Source: Rhizobium sophoriradicis (GTDB lineage Bacteria; Pseudomonadota; Alphaproteobacteria; Rhizobiales; Rhizobiaceae). Taken from it: a DNA stretch of 64,000 nt. The notes beneath the pieces were generated by a model. That model was given only the letters and a program-made list of their open reading frames with translations. It did not search any database and was not told the origin of the DNA. Positions 33,444 to 42,322 of this stretch are shown in pieces. Position numbers and translations under genes: made by a program. How positions within the stretch are numbered: position 1 is the first letter of the stretch; each line of letters opens with the position of its first letter. The stretch lies in NCBI RefSeq assembly GCF_003939025.1, contig NZ_RQIH01000011.1, positions 124,001-188,000 of the forward strand, given 5' to 3'.

Positions 33444-34348
33444 GTGCAATGGGTGCAAAGGATCAGAGGCAAGGAGCTGACGAGGTGCTCGCGAGCGGAG
33501 AATATCCGCTGACGCGCCGCGACCTCACGGAAATCGCCGCCATGATCTACTCGGATGCCGGCATCTTCCTCAACGAGACGAAGGCCTCGCTGGTCTATTC
33601 GCGTCTGTCGAAGCATATCCGCAATCTCGGCCTTTCCGGCTTCCGGGAATATTGCGAACTCGTCGCTTCGCCGGCGGGTGCGGCGGAGCGCCGCGAAATG
33701 CTGTCGCATCTGACGACCAATTTCACCCGCTTCTTCCGCGAAAACCATCATTTCGAGCATCTGCGCGATCATGTGCTGCCGGAGCTTCTGCAGCGGGCGA
33801 GAGCCGGCGGCAGGGTGCGCATCTGGTCGGCCGCTTCCTCCGACGGGCAGGAACCCTATTCGATCGCGCTCACCGTGCTGTCGCTGATGCCGAATGTCGC
33901 AGACTATGACTTCAAGATCTTGGCGACCGACATCGACCCGAAGATCCTCGCGATCGCCCGCGCCGGCGCCTATGACGAAACCGCGCTCGAAACAGTTTCG
34001 CCCGCCATGCGCAAGCAATGGTTCAGCGAAGTCGAGGTGCAGGGCCGCCGGAAGTTCCAGGTCGACGACCGCGTCAAGCGGCTGATCACCTACAATGAGC
34101 TGAACCTGATGGCGCAATGGCCATTCAAGGGCAAGTTCGACGTCATCTTCTGCCGCAACGTCGTCATCTATTTCGACGAGCCGACGCAGATGAAGATCTG
34201 GCAGCGTTTCGCCGGCCTGCTGCCGGAGGGCGGCCATCTCTATATCGGCCATTCCGAGCGCGTCTCCGGCGAGGCGAAGCACGTCTTCGACAATATCGGC
34301 ATCACGACCTATCGCTACACGGCCAAGGGTCTCGGGAGGAAGGCATGA
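33440..34348 (+). CDS. cheR: Chemoreceptor methyltransferase CheR
   Basis: A 302-aa SAM-dependent methyltransferase that methylates receptor glutamates. The N-terminal helical domain is followed by FTRFFRENHHFEHL, the SAM-binding RIWSAASSDGQEPYSIAL (GC replaced by SS/DGQEPYS, normal for the family) and DVIFCRNVVIYFD. Its start overlaps the cheW stop and its own stop overlaps cheB by ATGA. In S. meliloti CheR also interacts with CheT, encoded downstream. Confidence 0.97.
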   Translation: MSAMGAKDQRQGADEVLASGEYPLTRRDLTEIAAMIYSDAGIFLNETKASLVYSRLSKHIRNLGLSGFREYCELVASPAGAAERREMLSHLTTNFTRFFRENHHFEHLRDHVLPELLQRARAGGRVRIWSAASSDGQEPYSIALTVLSLMPNVADYDFKILATDIDPKILAIARAGAYDETALETVSPAMRKQWFSEVEVQGRRKFQVDDRVKRLITYNELNLMAQWPFKGKFDVIFCRNVVIYFDEPTQMKIWQRFAGLLPEGGHLYIGHSERVSGEAKHVFDNIGITTYRYTAKGLGRKA

Positions 34349-35388
34349 GCGCGCCGGCAAGGGTTCTCGTTGTTGACGACTCGCCGACGATGCGCGGCCT
34401 GATCACCGCCGTCCTGAGTTCCGATCCGGAGGTCAACGTCATCGGCCAGGCGGGCGACGCGCTGGAAGCGCGCGAGGCGATCAAGCGCCTGAACCCCGAC
34501 GTCGTGACGCTCGACATCGAGATGCCTAATATGAACGGCCTCGATTTTCTCGAAAAGATCATGACGCTGCGGCCGATGCCCGTCATCATGGTGTCCACGA
34601 TGACCCATCGCGGCGCCGAGGCGACGCTTGCAGCACTCGAGATCGGAGCATTCGATTGCGTCGGCAAGCCGGCGCCGGGTGAAGCCAGGCCCTTCGGCGA
34701 CCTCGCCGAGAAGGTCAAGGCCGCCGCCCGCACGCAGCGCCAGTTTTCCCAGCCGGTGGCGGCTGCCACGCCGCCGCCCTCCGTCGCCGATTTCCGCGTC
34801 GGCCGCAAGATCGTCGCGATCGGCTCGTCGACCGGCGGCGTCGAGGCGCTGATTACCGTGCTGCAGAAATTCCCGGCCAATTGCCCGCCGACGGTCATCA
34901 CCCAGCACATGCCGCCGACCTTCACCAGGAGCTTTGCCGAGCGCCTGAACCGCCTCTGCGCGCCGGTGGTGCAGGAAGCGACCGATGGCGCCCGTCTGGA
35001 AATCGGCAAGATTTATCTGGCGCCCGGCGGCGAGCGTCATCTCCAGGTCACCGGCGCTTCGGCGCCGTGCTGCCGTCTCGTCGACCGCCCCCCGGTCAAT
35101 GGCCACCGCCCCTCGGTGGACGTGCTCTTTGATTCGGTTGCGGAACTGGCCGGCCGCAACGCCGTTGGCGTGATTCTGACCGGAATGGGCCGCGATGGCG
35201 CCGCCGGATTGTTGAAAATGCGTCACGCCGGCGCCAGAACCCTCGGCCAGAACGAAAAAACCTGTGTCGTTTACGGAATGCCAAGGGTTGCGCACGAACT
35301 TGGCGCCGTTGAGCAGCAGCTGCCACTGTCTGCCATCGGTGAGGAAATATTGAAAATGACAGCCGCCCGAAAGGAAGGGACCGAATAA
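34345..35388 (+). CDS. cheB: Chemotaxis methylesterase/glutamine deamidase CheB
   Basis: A 347-aa protein with an N-terminal receiver (D57 in VVTLDIEMPNMNG) and a C-terminal methylesterase with nucleophile S162 (GSSTGG), H188 (TQHMP) and D284 (TGMGRDG). The start ATG at 34345 overlaps the cheR stop; a longer frame from 34117 is not the gene. cheY2 begins immediately after its stop (TAA ATG), so translation is coupled. Confidence 0.97.
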   Translation: MSAPARVLVVDDSPTMRGLITAVLSSDPEVNVIGQAGDALEAREAIKRLNPDVVTLDIEMPNMNGLDFLEKIMTLRPMPVIMVSTMTHRGAEATLAALEIGAFDCVGKPAPGEARPFGDLAEKVKAAARTQRQFSQPVAAATPPPSVADFRVGRKIVAIGSSTGGVEALITVLQKFPANCPPTVITQHMPPTFTRSFAERLNRLCAPVVQEATDGARLEIGKIYLAPGGERHLQVTGASAPCCRLVDRPPVNGHRPSVDVLFDSVAELAGRNAVGVILTGMGRDGAAGLLKMRHAGARTLGQNEKTCVVYGMPRVAHELGAVEQQLPLSAIGEEILKMTAARKEGTE

Positions 35389-35778
35389 ATGTCGATCGCG
35401 GAGAAAATCAAAGTTCTGATCGTCGATGATCAGGTAACGAGCCGGTTGCTGCTCAGCGACGCGCTGACACAGCTCGGTTTCAAGCAGATCACGTCGGCCG
35501 GTGACGGCGAGCAGGGCATGAAGATCATGACCGAGCAGCCGCATCATCTGGTGATCTCGGACTTCAACATGCCGAAGATGGATGGCATCGGTTTCCTTCA
35601 GGCCGTGCGCACCAACCCGAACACCAAGAAGGCGGCCTTCATCATCCTCACCGCCCAGGGGGATCGCGCGCTGGTGCAGAAGGCAGCCCAGCTCGGCGCC
35701 AACAACGTGCTCGCCAAGCCGTTCACGATCGAGAAGATGAAGGCGGCCATCGAAGCCGTGTTTGGAGCCTTGAAATGA
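35389..35778 (+). CDS. cheY2: Chemotaxis response regulator CheY2
   Basis: A 129-aa receiver: VDDQVTSR pocket, D58 (LVISDFNMPKMDG), LTAQGDRA with conserved Thr and AKPFTIEKM with the lysine. In rhizobia CheY2-P slows the unidirectional flagellar motor. The start follows the cheB stop directly, and its end overlaps cheD by 4 bases. Confidence 0.95.
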   Translation: MSIAEKIKVLIVDDQVTSRLLLSDALTQLGFKQITSAGDGEQGMKIMTEQPHHLVISDFNMPKMDGIGFLQAVRTNPNTKKAAFIILTAQGDRALVQKAAQLGANNVLAKPFTIEKMKAAIEAVFGALK

Positions 35779-36329
35779 TCACTGAGGGGGCAGCCCGCCG
35801 CGTGCACATCATTCAAGGCGAGTATAAGGTTCTGAGCGATCCGAATGCGGTCCTCTCGACCATTCTCGGCTCGTGCGTGGCTGCGTGCCTCAGAGACCCT
35901 GTCGCCGGCATCGGCGGCATGAACCACTTTCTGCTCCCCGGTTCGGCGACGTCGCCGACATCAGGCGGGGATGCCACGCGCTACGGTGTGCATCTGATGG
36001 AACTGCTGATCAATGGTCTCCTGAAGCAGGGCGCCAGGCGCGACCGGCTGGAGGCAAAGATCTTCGGCGGCGCTAAAACGATCTCGACCTTCTCCAACGT
36101 CGGTGAGCAGAACGCGGCCTTCGCCATGCAGTTCCTGAGGGATGAAGGCATTCCGGTGGTCGGCTCCTCCACAGGCGGAGAACATGGGCGCAAGCTCGAA
36201 TACTGGCCGGTCTCCGGTCGTGCCCGGCAATACCCCCTGACCGGCGCCGAAACCCAGAGAACCGTTGCGCTCGAGCAGCGTCCCGCCGCTCCGCAGAAGC
36301 CCGTCGAAACGAGTATCGAATTTTTCTGA
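35775..36329 (+). CDS. cheD: Chemoreceptor glutamine deamidase CheD
   Basis: A 184-aa CheD with catalytic cysteine C34 (TILGSCVAACLRD) and H51 (GGMNHFLLPG), and the conserved YGVHLMELLINGLLKQGARR helix. It deamidates receptor glutamines to prepare them for methylation. It overlaps cheY2 and is followed by cheT after 16 bases. Confidence 0.96.
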   Translation: MITEGAARRVHIIQGEYKVLSDPNAVLSTILGSCVAACLRDPVAGIGGMNHFLLPGSATSPTSGGDATRYGVHLMELLINGLLKQGARRDRLEAKIFGGAKTISTFSNVGEQNAAFAMQFLRDEGIPVVGSSTGGEHGRKLEYWPVSGRARQYPLTGAETQRTVALEQRPAAPQKPVETSIEFF

Positions 36330-36345
36330 TGGCGAGGATTTTCAT

Positions 36346-36735
36346 ATGACATTTACCCCGGTGATGGAGCCGCCCGCGCCTGTCGAGGCGCTGAGCGACA
36401 TCCTGATGCGCATCGTCTCCGAACTGCACGACGTCGCCTACCTGATCGAGCGCATCGAGCCGCAGCTTCTCGACCTCGGCGGCGCCGAAATCCTGAATTC
36501 GCCGGATGCCATGAAGGTCATGCAGGGTATTGACCTGGCGGTGCAGAAATCGCGCGGCATTGCCGAATTCATCGACACCATCACCGGCGAAATCCCGCTC
36601 GGCTGGACCGTCGACGTCGCAACTGCGCTCAGCCTCGTCAAGCTGGCGGAGATGCAGAAGGCGCTGGGCGGCGCCACCCGCCATGGCCATTCCCAGCCGC
36701 TGAGCAAGGCGGCCGGCGACTTCGATTTCTTCTAA
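36346..36735 (+). CDS. cheT: CheT, small CheZ-like chemotaxis protein
   Basis: A 129-aa helical protein at the end of the che operon, the position of CheT in Sinorhizobium meliloti. A DxxxQ motif is visible at D63-Q67 (GIDLAVQKS); in CheZ-type phosphatases this motif supplies the catalytic Asp and Gln acting on CheY-P. There is no signal peptide. The ATG at 36346 has GAGGA 9 bases upstream. The name rests on gene order, size and the motif. Confidence 0.82.
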   Translation: MTFTPVMEPPAPVEALSDILMRIVSELHDVAYLIERIEPQLLDLGGAEILNSPDAMKVMQGIDLAVQKSRGIAEFIDTITGEIPLGWTVDVATALSLVKLAEMQKALGGATRHGHSQPLSKAAGDFDFF

Positions 36736-36934
36736 CGCCGCTATCTTTCAGCTTCGCTTCTCCCGCCTTGGGGCCTTGGTTCAACCGAGGTCGTTCTCGC
36801 AAAATCGCAGCATGACAGGCGTGAGCCTACCGCTCCCGCGCGCGCTCCACGAAACGCTCGCACAAGTTTCGCCGATTATTCGTCAGATGAGGCAATAAGC
36901 CTGCTTTGTCGTTGACGGATCGTGCGAGAACAGA
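36736..36934 (+). promoter_or_regulatory. Spacer between cheT and fliF, likely fliF promoter region
   Basis: A 199-base non-coding spacer, much longer than any within the che operon. It suggests that fliF has its own promoter, as expected for an early flagellar gene. No firm -35/-10 boxes can be assigned by eye. Confidence 0.35.
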
Positions 36935-38626
36935 ATGAATCTGTTAAATCAATTAGTTCAGATATTTAAGAACTTTGGCGCCCTGGGGCGGACGCGCCTG
37001 ATGATTCTGGGAGGCGTCGGCGCCGTTTCCATCGCAATCATCCTTGCGGCCGCTCTTTTCGTCAACAAGCCGGCGCAGGAAACGCTTTACGTCGGTCTCG
37101 ACGCTCCCGATCTCAACCAGATCAGCATGGCGCTTGCCGAAGCCAACATCAATTTCCAGGTCGGCACGGACGGCGCCAGCATCACCGTTCCGGCGGGCAT
37201 GACGGGCAAGGCCCGGTTGATGCTTGCCGAGCGCGGCCTGCCGAACAGCGCCAATGCTGGTTACGAACTGTTCGACAATGTCGGCTCGCTCGGCCTGACC
37301 TCCTTCATGCAGGAGGTGACGCGGGTTCGTGCGCTGGAAGGCGAAATCGCCCGCACCATCCAGTCGATCTCAGGCATAACAGCCGCGCGCGTCCATATCG
37401 TCATGCCGGAGGTCGGGAACTTCCGGAAGGCGGAGCAGAAACCGACAGCCTCCGTCATGATTCGCGCGAGCGCGGCCACCGGGCGCGGCGCTGCGAGCTC
37501 GATACGCCACCTCGTCGCCTCGGCCGTGCCGGGGCTCGACGTCGATGACGTGACGATTCTCGATTCCGCCGGCCAGCTGCTCGCTTCCGGCGACGAGGCG
37601 AGCAACAGCTCGCTGAACCGCTCGCTCAACATCGTCCAGAACGTTCAGCAGGAAGTCGAATCCAACATCGACAAGGCGCTGGCGCCGTTCCTCGGCATGG
37701 ATAACTTCCGCTCCAGCGTCACCGCCGACCTCAACACCGACGCCCAGCAGATTCAGGAAACGACCTACGATCCGGAATCCAAGGTCGAACGCTCGGTGCG
37801 CTCGACCAAGGAAGCCCAGCAGTCGCAGCAGAAGCAGTCCGACAACGCGACGACCGTCGAACAGAACATTCCGCAGGCTGCACCGGACGCCGGCGGCGCG
37901 GGCGGCCCGGAATCGCAGGACAAGTCCGACAAGCGCGAAGAGCAGACCAACTACGAAATCAACAGCAAGACGACGGCGACGACGCGCAACAGCTACCAGG
38001 TCGAAAAGCTGTCGATCGCCGTGGTGGTCAATAAGGGTCGTATCGCCAAGATGGTCGGCGAGCCTGCCGATCAGGCCAAGATCGACGCCTATATTGCCGA
38101 AATGCAGAAGATCGTCGCCTCGGCGGCTGGCACCGATGCCAAGCGTGGCGACGTCGTCACCGTCACGGCCATGGACTTCCTTGAAAATCAGCTGCTCGAA
38201 GACGCCACCGGCGGTGTCCGCGTCATGGACATGCTGAGCCGCAATCTTGCCGGCATCATCAATTCGCTCGCCTTCGTCGCTGTGGCCTTCGTGGTGGTCT
38301 GGATGGGCCTGCGCCCGCTGGTCCGCAGCGTCAGCGGCAATGGTGCAGGCGCGGCGCTCGGCGACTCCTCACCGGAATCGGCCGGCCTCGAGCTCCCGGA
38401 CTTCGCGCCGGCCGCAGGCGCGTCCGGAGGCGCTCTCATGGACGGCTTCGGATCCGACTTCGGCTTCGACAGCACCGAGGATCTGCTCAGCCTCGGCGAC
38501 GACGACGGCAACTTCAACCGCCGCGTCAAGGAGGGCCCGGAACGCAAGCTCGCCCGCATGGTCGAGATCAACGAGGAGCGCGCCGCGAAAATCCTCAGGA
38601 AATGGGCGATCGACGAGGCAGCATAA
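36935..38626 (+). CDS. fliF: Flagellar MS-ring protein FliF
   Basis: A 563-aa MS-ring subunit. One membrane helix lies near residues 20-46 and another near 440-463; between them are the YscJ-like ring domains (ETLYVGLDAPDLNQISMALA, GEIARTIQSISGITAARVHI). The C-terminal cytoplasmic tail binds FliG. The length is usual for rhizobia. A strong terminator follows directly. Confidence 0.97.
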   Translation: MNLLNQLVQIFKNFGALGRTRLMILGGVGAVSIAIILAAALFVNKPAQETLYVGLDAPDLNQISMALAEANINFQVGTDGASITVPAGMTGKARLMLAERGLPNSANAGYELFDNVGSLGLTSFMQEVTRVRALEGEIARTIQSISGITAARVHIVMPEVGNFRKAEQKPTASVMIRASAATGRGAASSIRHLVASAVPGLDVDDVTILDSAGQLLASGDEASNSSLNRSLNIVQNVQQEVESNIDKALAPFLGMDNFRSSVTADLNTDAQQIQETTYDPESKVERSVRSTKEAQQSQQKQSDNATTVEQNIPQAAPDAGGAGGPESQDKSDKREEQTNYEINSKTTATTRNSYQVEKLSIAVVVNKGRIAKMVGEPADQAKIDAYIAEMQKIVASAAGTDAKRGDVVTVTAMDFLENQLLEDATGGVRVMDMLSRNLAGIINSLAFVAVAFVVVWMGLRPLVRSVSGNGAGAALGDSSPESAGLELPDFAPAAGASGGALMDGFGSDFGFDSTEDLLSLGDDDGNFNRRVKEGPERKLARMVEINEERAAKILRKWAIDEAA

Positions 38627-38627
38627 G

Positions 38628-38653
38628 AAAAGGCCGGGCAACCGGCCTTTTTC
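38628..38653 (+). terminator. Intrinsic terminator after fliF
   Basis: A 9-base perfect stem AAAGGCCGG / CCGGCCTTT with a GCAA tetraloop, running into TT. It starts directly after the fliF stop and should end the fliF transcript. Confidence 0.85.
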
Positions 38654-39008
38654 ACGTCCATGCCGATCTTTCCCGTTGGGGGGGCTTGCCGGTCCCCGTA
38701 AAGGCCGGTAAGGCCCTTCGGCTAGTGGATAAAGCTGCTGAGCTCACTCGCGTAAAACGCGAATCAAGTTGCGATGCAGCCAGAATCACCGTAGCCTCGA
38801 CCATGTCTTGAGAGGCATGATCGGCATTCGAATCAGGGCATGGACGGCGGTGAAAGTAAATCCCTAGAAGTCGGAGATGGTACTTTACATCGGCTGGCTT
38901 ACCCTTGGGTGATTCGAAATGGATTCCCGCGGGACATGAATTGAATCCTTTACAGAAAAATTGCCGTTGCACCGAGTGTGATCGTTTCTCAGCCGCAGGA
39001 CGTTGCCA
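38654..39008. other. Upstream region of visN
   Basis: About 355 bases without a recognisable gene, between the fliF terminator and visN. It presumably holds the visN-visR promoter. No operator or small RNA can be assigned from sequence alone. Confidence 0.4.
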
Positions 39009-39755
39009 ATGGATATGAACATATTTCAGGCGAGCAAAGGCGAGAGGCAGATGATCAATTTCGCAAGCGCAGTGGCGCCGGCTCTGTTGCCGCGCGATGA
39101 GCTGCTCCAGCGGCTGCACAGTGTCGCCAGCACTGGCAGGTTGCAGTCCGGTCTGCGCGCCCTGACGGAATATGTCGGCGCTTCGCACTATCTGCTGGCG
39201 CGTTGTGATCTCATCCAGGAAAGCGGCCTCGATTTCGTCGTCTCCTCGGATTGGCCCTTCGACCTGGTCAAGGACATCGCCAACGATCTCGTCAGCGGCT
39301 ATGCGCGCTCCACCGAGCTGGAAAAATGCATGCAGGTCTTCCAGCCGAATTTTGCGCTGCTGCCCGAGAGCGCCACCGTGCCGGAGGGCGCCAGCCGCCA
39401 ATATTGTTCATTGACCTTCAATGTCGGCCGCTCGCGGCTGGCCTTGATGTTCCTGTTCGGCGAAGGGTTCATCCTGTCGCCGGAGCGGCTGCGGGATGTC
39501 GGCCTGCTTGCCGGTTATGTCGCGAGCTTCCTTCGCTGCGGCGGCGCCAGGGTCGACCGCGATTTCGAGCTGACCGACCGCGAGCTGGAATGCCTGTTCT
39601 GGATCGCCGAAGGCAAGACCAGCGACGAGATCGCGATGATCCTTGGAATCTCCCGCAACACGATCAACAACTACATCACCAGCGTGATGCGCAAGACGGC
39701 GACCAAGACCCGGTCGGAGGCCATTGCCTTCGCGGTCCGCAACAATCTCGTATAG
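39009..39755 (+). CDS. visN: VisN, LuxR-type motility master regulator
   Basis: A 248-aa LuxR-family protein. The N-terminal sensor-like domain (about residues 1-170) is followed by a helix-turn-helix (LTDRELECLFWIAEGKTSDE, IAMILGISRNTINNYI). Position between fliF and flhB, length and pairing with visR match VisN of S. meliloti, where the VisNR heterodimer activates rem and so the whole flagellar regulon. The ATG at 39009 has AGGA upstream; a TTG two codons earlier is ignored. Confidence 0.92.
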   Translation: MDMNIFQASKGERQMINFASAVAPALLPRDELLQRLHSVASTGRLQSGLRALTEYVGASHYLLARCDLIQESGLDFVVSSDWPFDLVKDIANDLVSGYARSTELEKCMQVFQPNFALLPESATVPEGASRQYCSLTFNVGRSRLALMFLFGEGFILSPERLRDVGLLAGYVASFLRCGGARVDRDFELTDRELECLFWIAEGKTSDEIAMILGISRNTINNYITSVMRKTATKTRSEAIAFAVRNNLV

Positions 39756-39763
39756 GGGGATCC

Positions 39764-40510
39764 ATGGGGCATCCATCAAGCAGGGTGATGAACGGCGCCG
39801 ATCCGCTCCGCATGGTGCGGGTGAACAGGATTTCCAGCCGGTCCGATCTTTTTCCGCGGCTGGTCGCGATGCAGAAGCTCGCCGATGCTCAGGGCTTCGC
39901 GATCTTCCGCGTCAGCGGCTCAGGCCTGCCGGCAAAGCAGCGCCTCGTCTGCGAGCTCGAGAATTGGGGATCCTCCAATGCCGGTTTCGGCAAGGCCTTC
40001 ACCGATGCCTATGGCGATATCCTTCTCGATCATCTCGAAAAGTCGCTGCTGCCGCTTTCATGGGCCGGTGCACATGACCGGGCGGCCCCCGGCCCGGCCG
40101 ACTTCGCGCCGTTCATGACGCGCCTGAGGGATGGCATCCTGCCGTTTTCCGGTCTCGCCTTTCCGGTGCGGCTCGGCGCCGTCGGCAATGGCTTCATCCT
40201 GTTTACCGGCGATGATATCGATCCTTCGAGCGACATGATCGTCGAGCTGCACGGCCGCTGCTGCCATATAATGATGGATCTGCTCTCCCTCGACGAACGC
40301 CGCACGGGCGCTGCCGAGGCGCTCAGCGAACGTGAGATCGCCTGTCTCCAGCTCGCCGGCGACGGTCGCATCAGCGAAGAGATCGCCGAAAAGCTCGGCC
40401 TGTCCGTGCATACGGTCAACGCCTATCTTGGCTCGGCGACGATCAAGCTCGATTCCGTCAACCGCATCCAGGCGATCGCCAAGGCGATCCGGCTCGGCTA
40501 CATCAGCTGA
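39764..40510 (+). CDS. visR: VisR, LuxR-type motility master regulator
   Basis: A 248-aa partner of VisN, starting 8 bases after it (MGHPSSRVMNGADPLRMVRV). The C-terminal helix-turn-helix is clear (LSEREIACLQLAGDGRISEE, IAEKLGLSVHTVNAYLG). A longer frame from 39251 overlaps visN and is not the gene. It converges on an uncharacterised gene (40568-41008). Confidence 0.92.
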   Translation: MGHPSSRVMNGADPLRMVRVNRISSRSDLFPRLVAMQKLADAQGFAIFRVSGSGLPAKQRLVCELENWGSSNAGFGKAFTDAYGDILLDHLEKSLLPLSWAGAHDRAAPGPADFAPFMTRLRDGILPFSGLAFPVRLGAVGNGFILFTGDDIDPSSDMIVELHGRCCHIMMDLLSLDERRTGAAEALSEREIACLQLAGDGRISEEIAEKLGLSVHTVNAYLGSATIKLDSVNRIQAIAKAIRLGYIS

Positions 40511-40567
40511 AGCTGCGCTTGCGGCTCTAACTACAGACGGCGCGAAAGCTTGATTGATCAAGGGCGA

Positions 40568-41008
40568 TCAGCTGGCGAGCGCGCGCGGCGGTTTCAGGCT
40601 GTAACGGGCTTGCCGAAGGCTCCTTTCCAGGAAGACGGTATTCTCGTCGGGGTCGGGAGAGGGATCCTGGAAAGCGATATGATTGATTTCGATGCCGGCA
40701 TGATCCTCGGCAAGGGTGAGCTGGGCATAGACGGTGACGCCGCGCGGCTTGATTTCCAGGTCGAGAACGACCTCCGGCTTGCCGCCCCATTCCAGCGTAT
40801 AGTTTCCGCCCAGGCCGAAATTGACCGTGCCCGGATGAAAGAAAAGCTCCGCGGCCGAAGCGACAAGATCGGCCAGATTGCCGTAATACTCGAAGCGCAG
40901 CAGTGAAATAAGGTCAGAGGCATCCAGAAGGCGCAGTTCAGTGGCGACCGGGCTGATCGCGTCTGCGAGGATCTTTTCACGCTGGGCAGAGTGAGGGCAT
41001 TTTTTCAT
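40568..41008 (-). CDS. Uncharacterised protein in the motility locus
   Basis: A 146-aa soluble protein I do not recognise (MKKCPHSAQREKILADAISP at the start). The central part is beta-rich (TVNFGLGGNYTLEWGGKPEV, VVLDLEIKPRGVTVYAQLTL). It ends close to visR, convergently, and starts 5 bases after flhB on the same strand, so it is part of the flhB operon. Codon use matches its neighbours. A structural or regulatory role in motility is possible but not shown. Confidence 0.7.
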   Translation of the reverse strand: MKKCPHSAQREKILADAISPVATELRLLDASDLISLLRFEYYGNLADLVASAAELFFHPGTVNFGLGGNYTLEWGGKPEVVLDLEIKPRGVTVYAQLTLAEDHAGIEINHIAFQDPSPDPDENTVFLERSLRQARYSLKPPRALAS

Positions 41009-41013
41009 TCGGC

Positions 41014-42093
41014 TTATCTTACCCGTTTGTTCTTGGCGTCTGCGGCGTAGACTCGGTGTATGAGCTCCGCAACGGCCTTATAGAAGACTGACGGTATGAC
41101 ACTATCGACCGAGACTTGCGCAAACATGGAGCGCGCAAGCGGCGGATCTTCGAACACCGGGATGCCGTTTTTCTCGGCGATCTCCCTGATCTTCAGCGCA
41201 ATGAGGTCCTGGCCCTTTGCCAGCACCACCGGGGCGTCGTTCTCCTCACGCGCGTAACGCAGCGCCACGGCGTAGTGCGTCGGGTTGGCGATGACGAGCG
41301 TTGCGCGGTGCACGTTGGCGATCATGCGCCGGCGCGCGCGGTCGCGCATCAGCGAGCGCTGCCGGCCCTTGACGAAGGGATCGCCTTGCGCCTGCTTGTT
41401 TTCTTCCTTCACTTCGTGGCGCGTCATCTTGAGTTCGGTGAACCAGTGATGCCGCGTCCAGAAAAGATCGGCGATCGCCACGATCGCGGTGGCGATCAGC
41501 ATGACGATGATGATCTTGCGCATCGCCGTCATCATCCTAACGAGGATCGTCTGCGGATCGGAGAACATCGCGTCGATCGAGCCGAAATATTCGCTCCTCA
41601 GCACGAAGAACAGAATCACTCCGACGACGACGACCTTGAACAGCGACTTTCCGAACTCGACGAGGCCGGGCAGGCTGAAGAGCCGTGACCAGCCCTTGAT
41701 CGGCGAGATGCGCGAAGCCTGCGGTCGGATGCGTTCCAGCACAGGCGTCGGCAGGTTCTGGAAGATCGACGATGCGATGCCGAAGACCATGAGCAGGATG
41801 AAGGCAGGCGCCAGCAGCGCAGCGATTGCCCAGCCGAGCCGCACGAAGAGCGCCAGGACATCCGGCCCCGTTCCGATCTTCCACTGATCGGGCTGCTCGA
41901 AGATATCGCGCAGCGTTTCGCTCATGCGCCCGACGCTTTCGGGAAGGAAGAACACCAGATAGATGAAGGTGGCAAGGATGGTCGCGAAGATCGACAGCTC
42001 GCGCGAAAACGGCACATTGCCCTTTTCCGCGGCATCGCTTTGCTTTTTCGCGGTCGGGGCTTCTGTTTTGCTGTCCTTGTCATCGTCTGCCAA
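41014..42093 (-). CDS. flhB: Flagellar export switch protein FlhB
   Basis: A 359-aa inner-membrane component of the flagellar type III export gate. Four hydrophobic helices lie in about residues 35-210, followed by the cytoplasmic domain with the autocleavage motif N270-P-T-H (ANPTHYAVALRY), which switches substrate specificity from rod/hook to filament. The ENKQAQGDPFVKGRQRS linker is typical. A 229-base gap with a palindromic repeat separates it from fliG. Confidence 0.97.
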   Translation of the reverse strand: MADDDKDSKTEAPTAKKQSDAAEKGNVPFSRELSIFATILATFIYLVFFLPESVGRMSETLRDIFEQPDQWKIGTGPDVLALFVRLGWAIAALLAPAFILLMVFGIASSIFQNLPTPVLERIRPQASRISPIKGWSRLFSLPGLVEFGKSLFKVVVVGVILFFVLRSEYFGSIDAMFSDPQTILVRMMTAMRKIIIVMLIATAIVAIADLFWTRHHWFTELKMTRHEVKEENKQAQGDPFVKGRQRSLMRDRARRRMIANVHRATLVIANPTHYAVALRYAREENDAPVVLAKGQDLIALKIREIAEKNGIPVFEDPPLARSMFAQVSVDSVIPSVFYKAVAELIHRVYAADAKNKRVR

Positions 42094-42129
42094 GTCGCGG
42101 CCCTCCGTCTAAGAAACAGGCCGCCGCGA

Positions 42130-42173
42130 ATGCATGCCACCCAAGGGCAGCGGTTTTGGGATGACGACATGCA
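42130..42173 (+). repeat. Palindromic intergenic repeat, copy A
   Basis: An imperfect palindrome beginning ATGCATG and ending CATGCA with inner CCCAA and TTTTGGG arms. It closely matches the element after flgF (46856-46904) in length and arms. It lies between fliG and flhB, upstream of flhB. Such short imperfect palindromes are, from memory, widespread in rhizobial intergenic regions. Confidence 0.7.
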
Positions 42174-42189
42174 CCAAAACAAAGAGCTG

Positions 42190-42228
42190 TAGCGCGTCGC
42201 GAAAAACCGGGTTTTCTGCGACACGCTA
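42190..42228. repeat. Inverted repeat next to repeat copy A
   Basis: TAGCGCGTCGC and GCGACACGCTA form an 11-base stem with one mismatch around a 17-base loop. It lies just beyond the palindromic repeat and may belong to the same composite element. No T-run follows, so it is not a typical terminator. Confidence 0.5.
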
Positions 42229-42322
42229 GAGAGCGCGGCCTATTGATGAAGGGTAGTCGTCTGTTGCAGGGCGATCAACAGCCGCCTTTCGGGCGGTCGG
42301 ATTTGTCAACAGTCTCGGAAGC

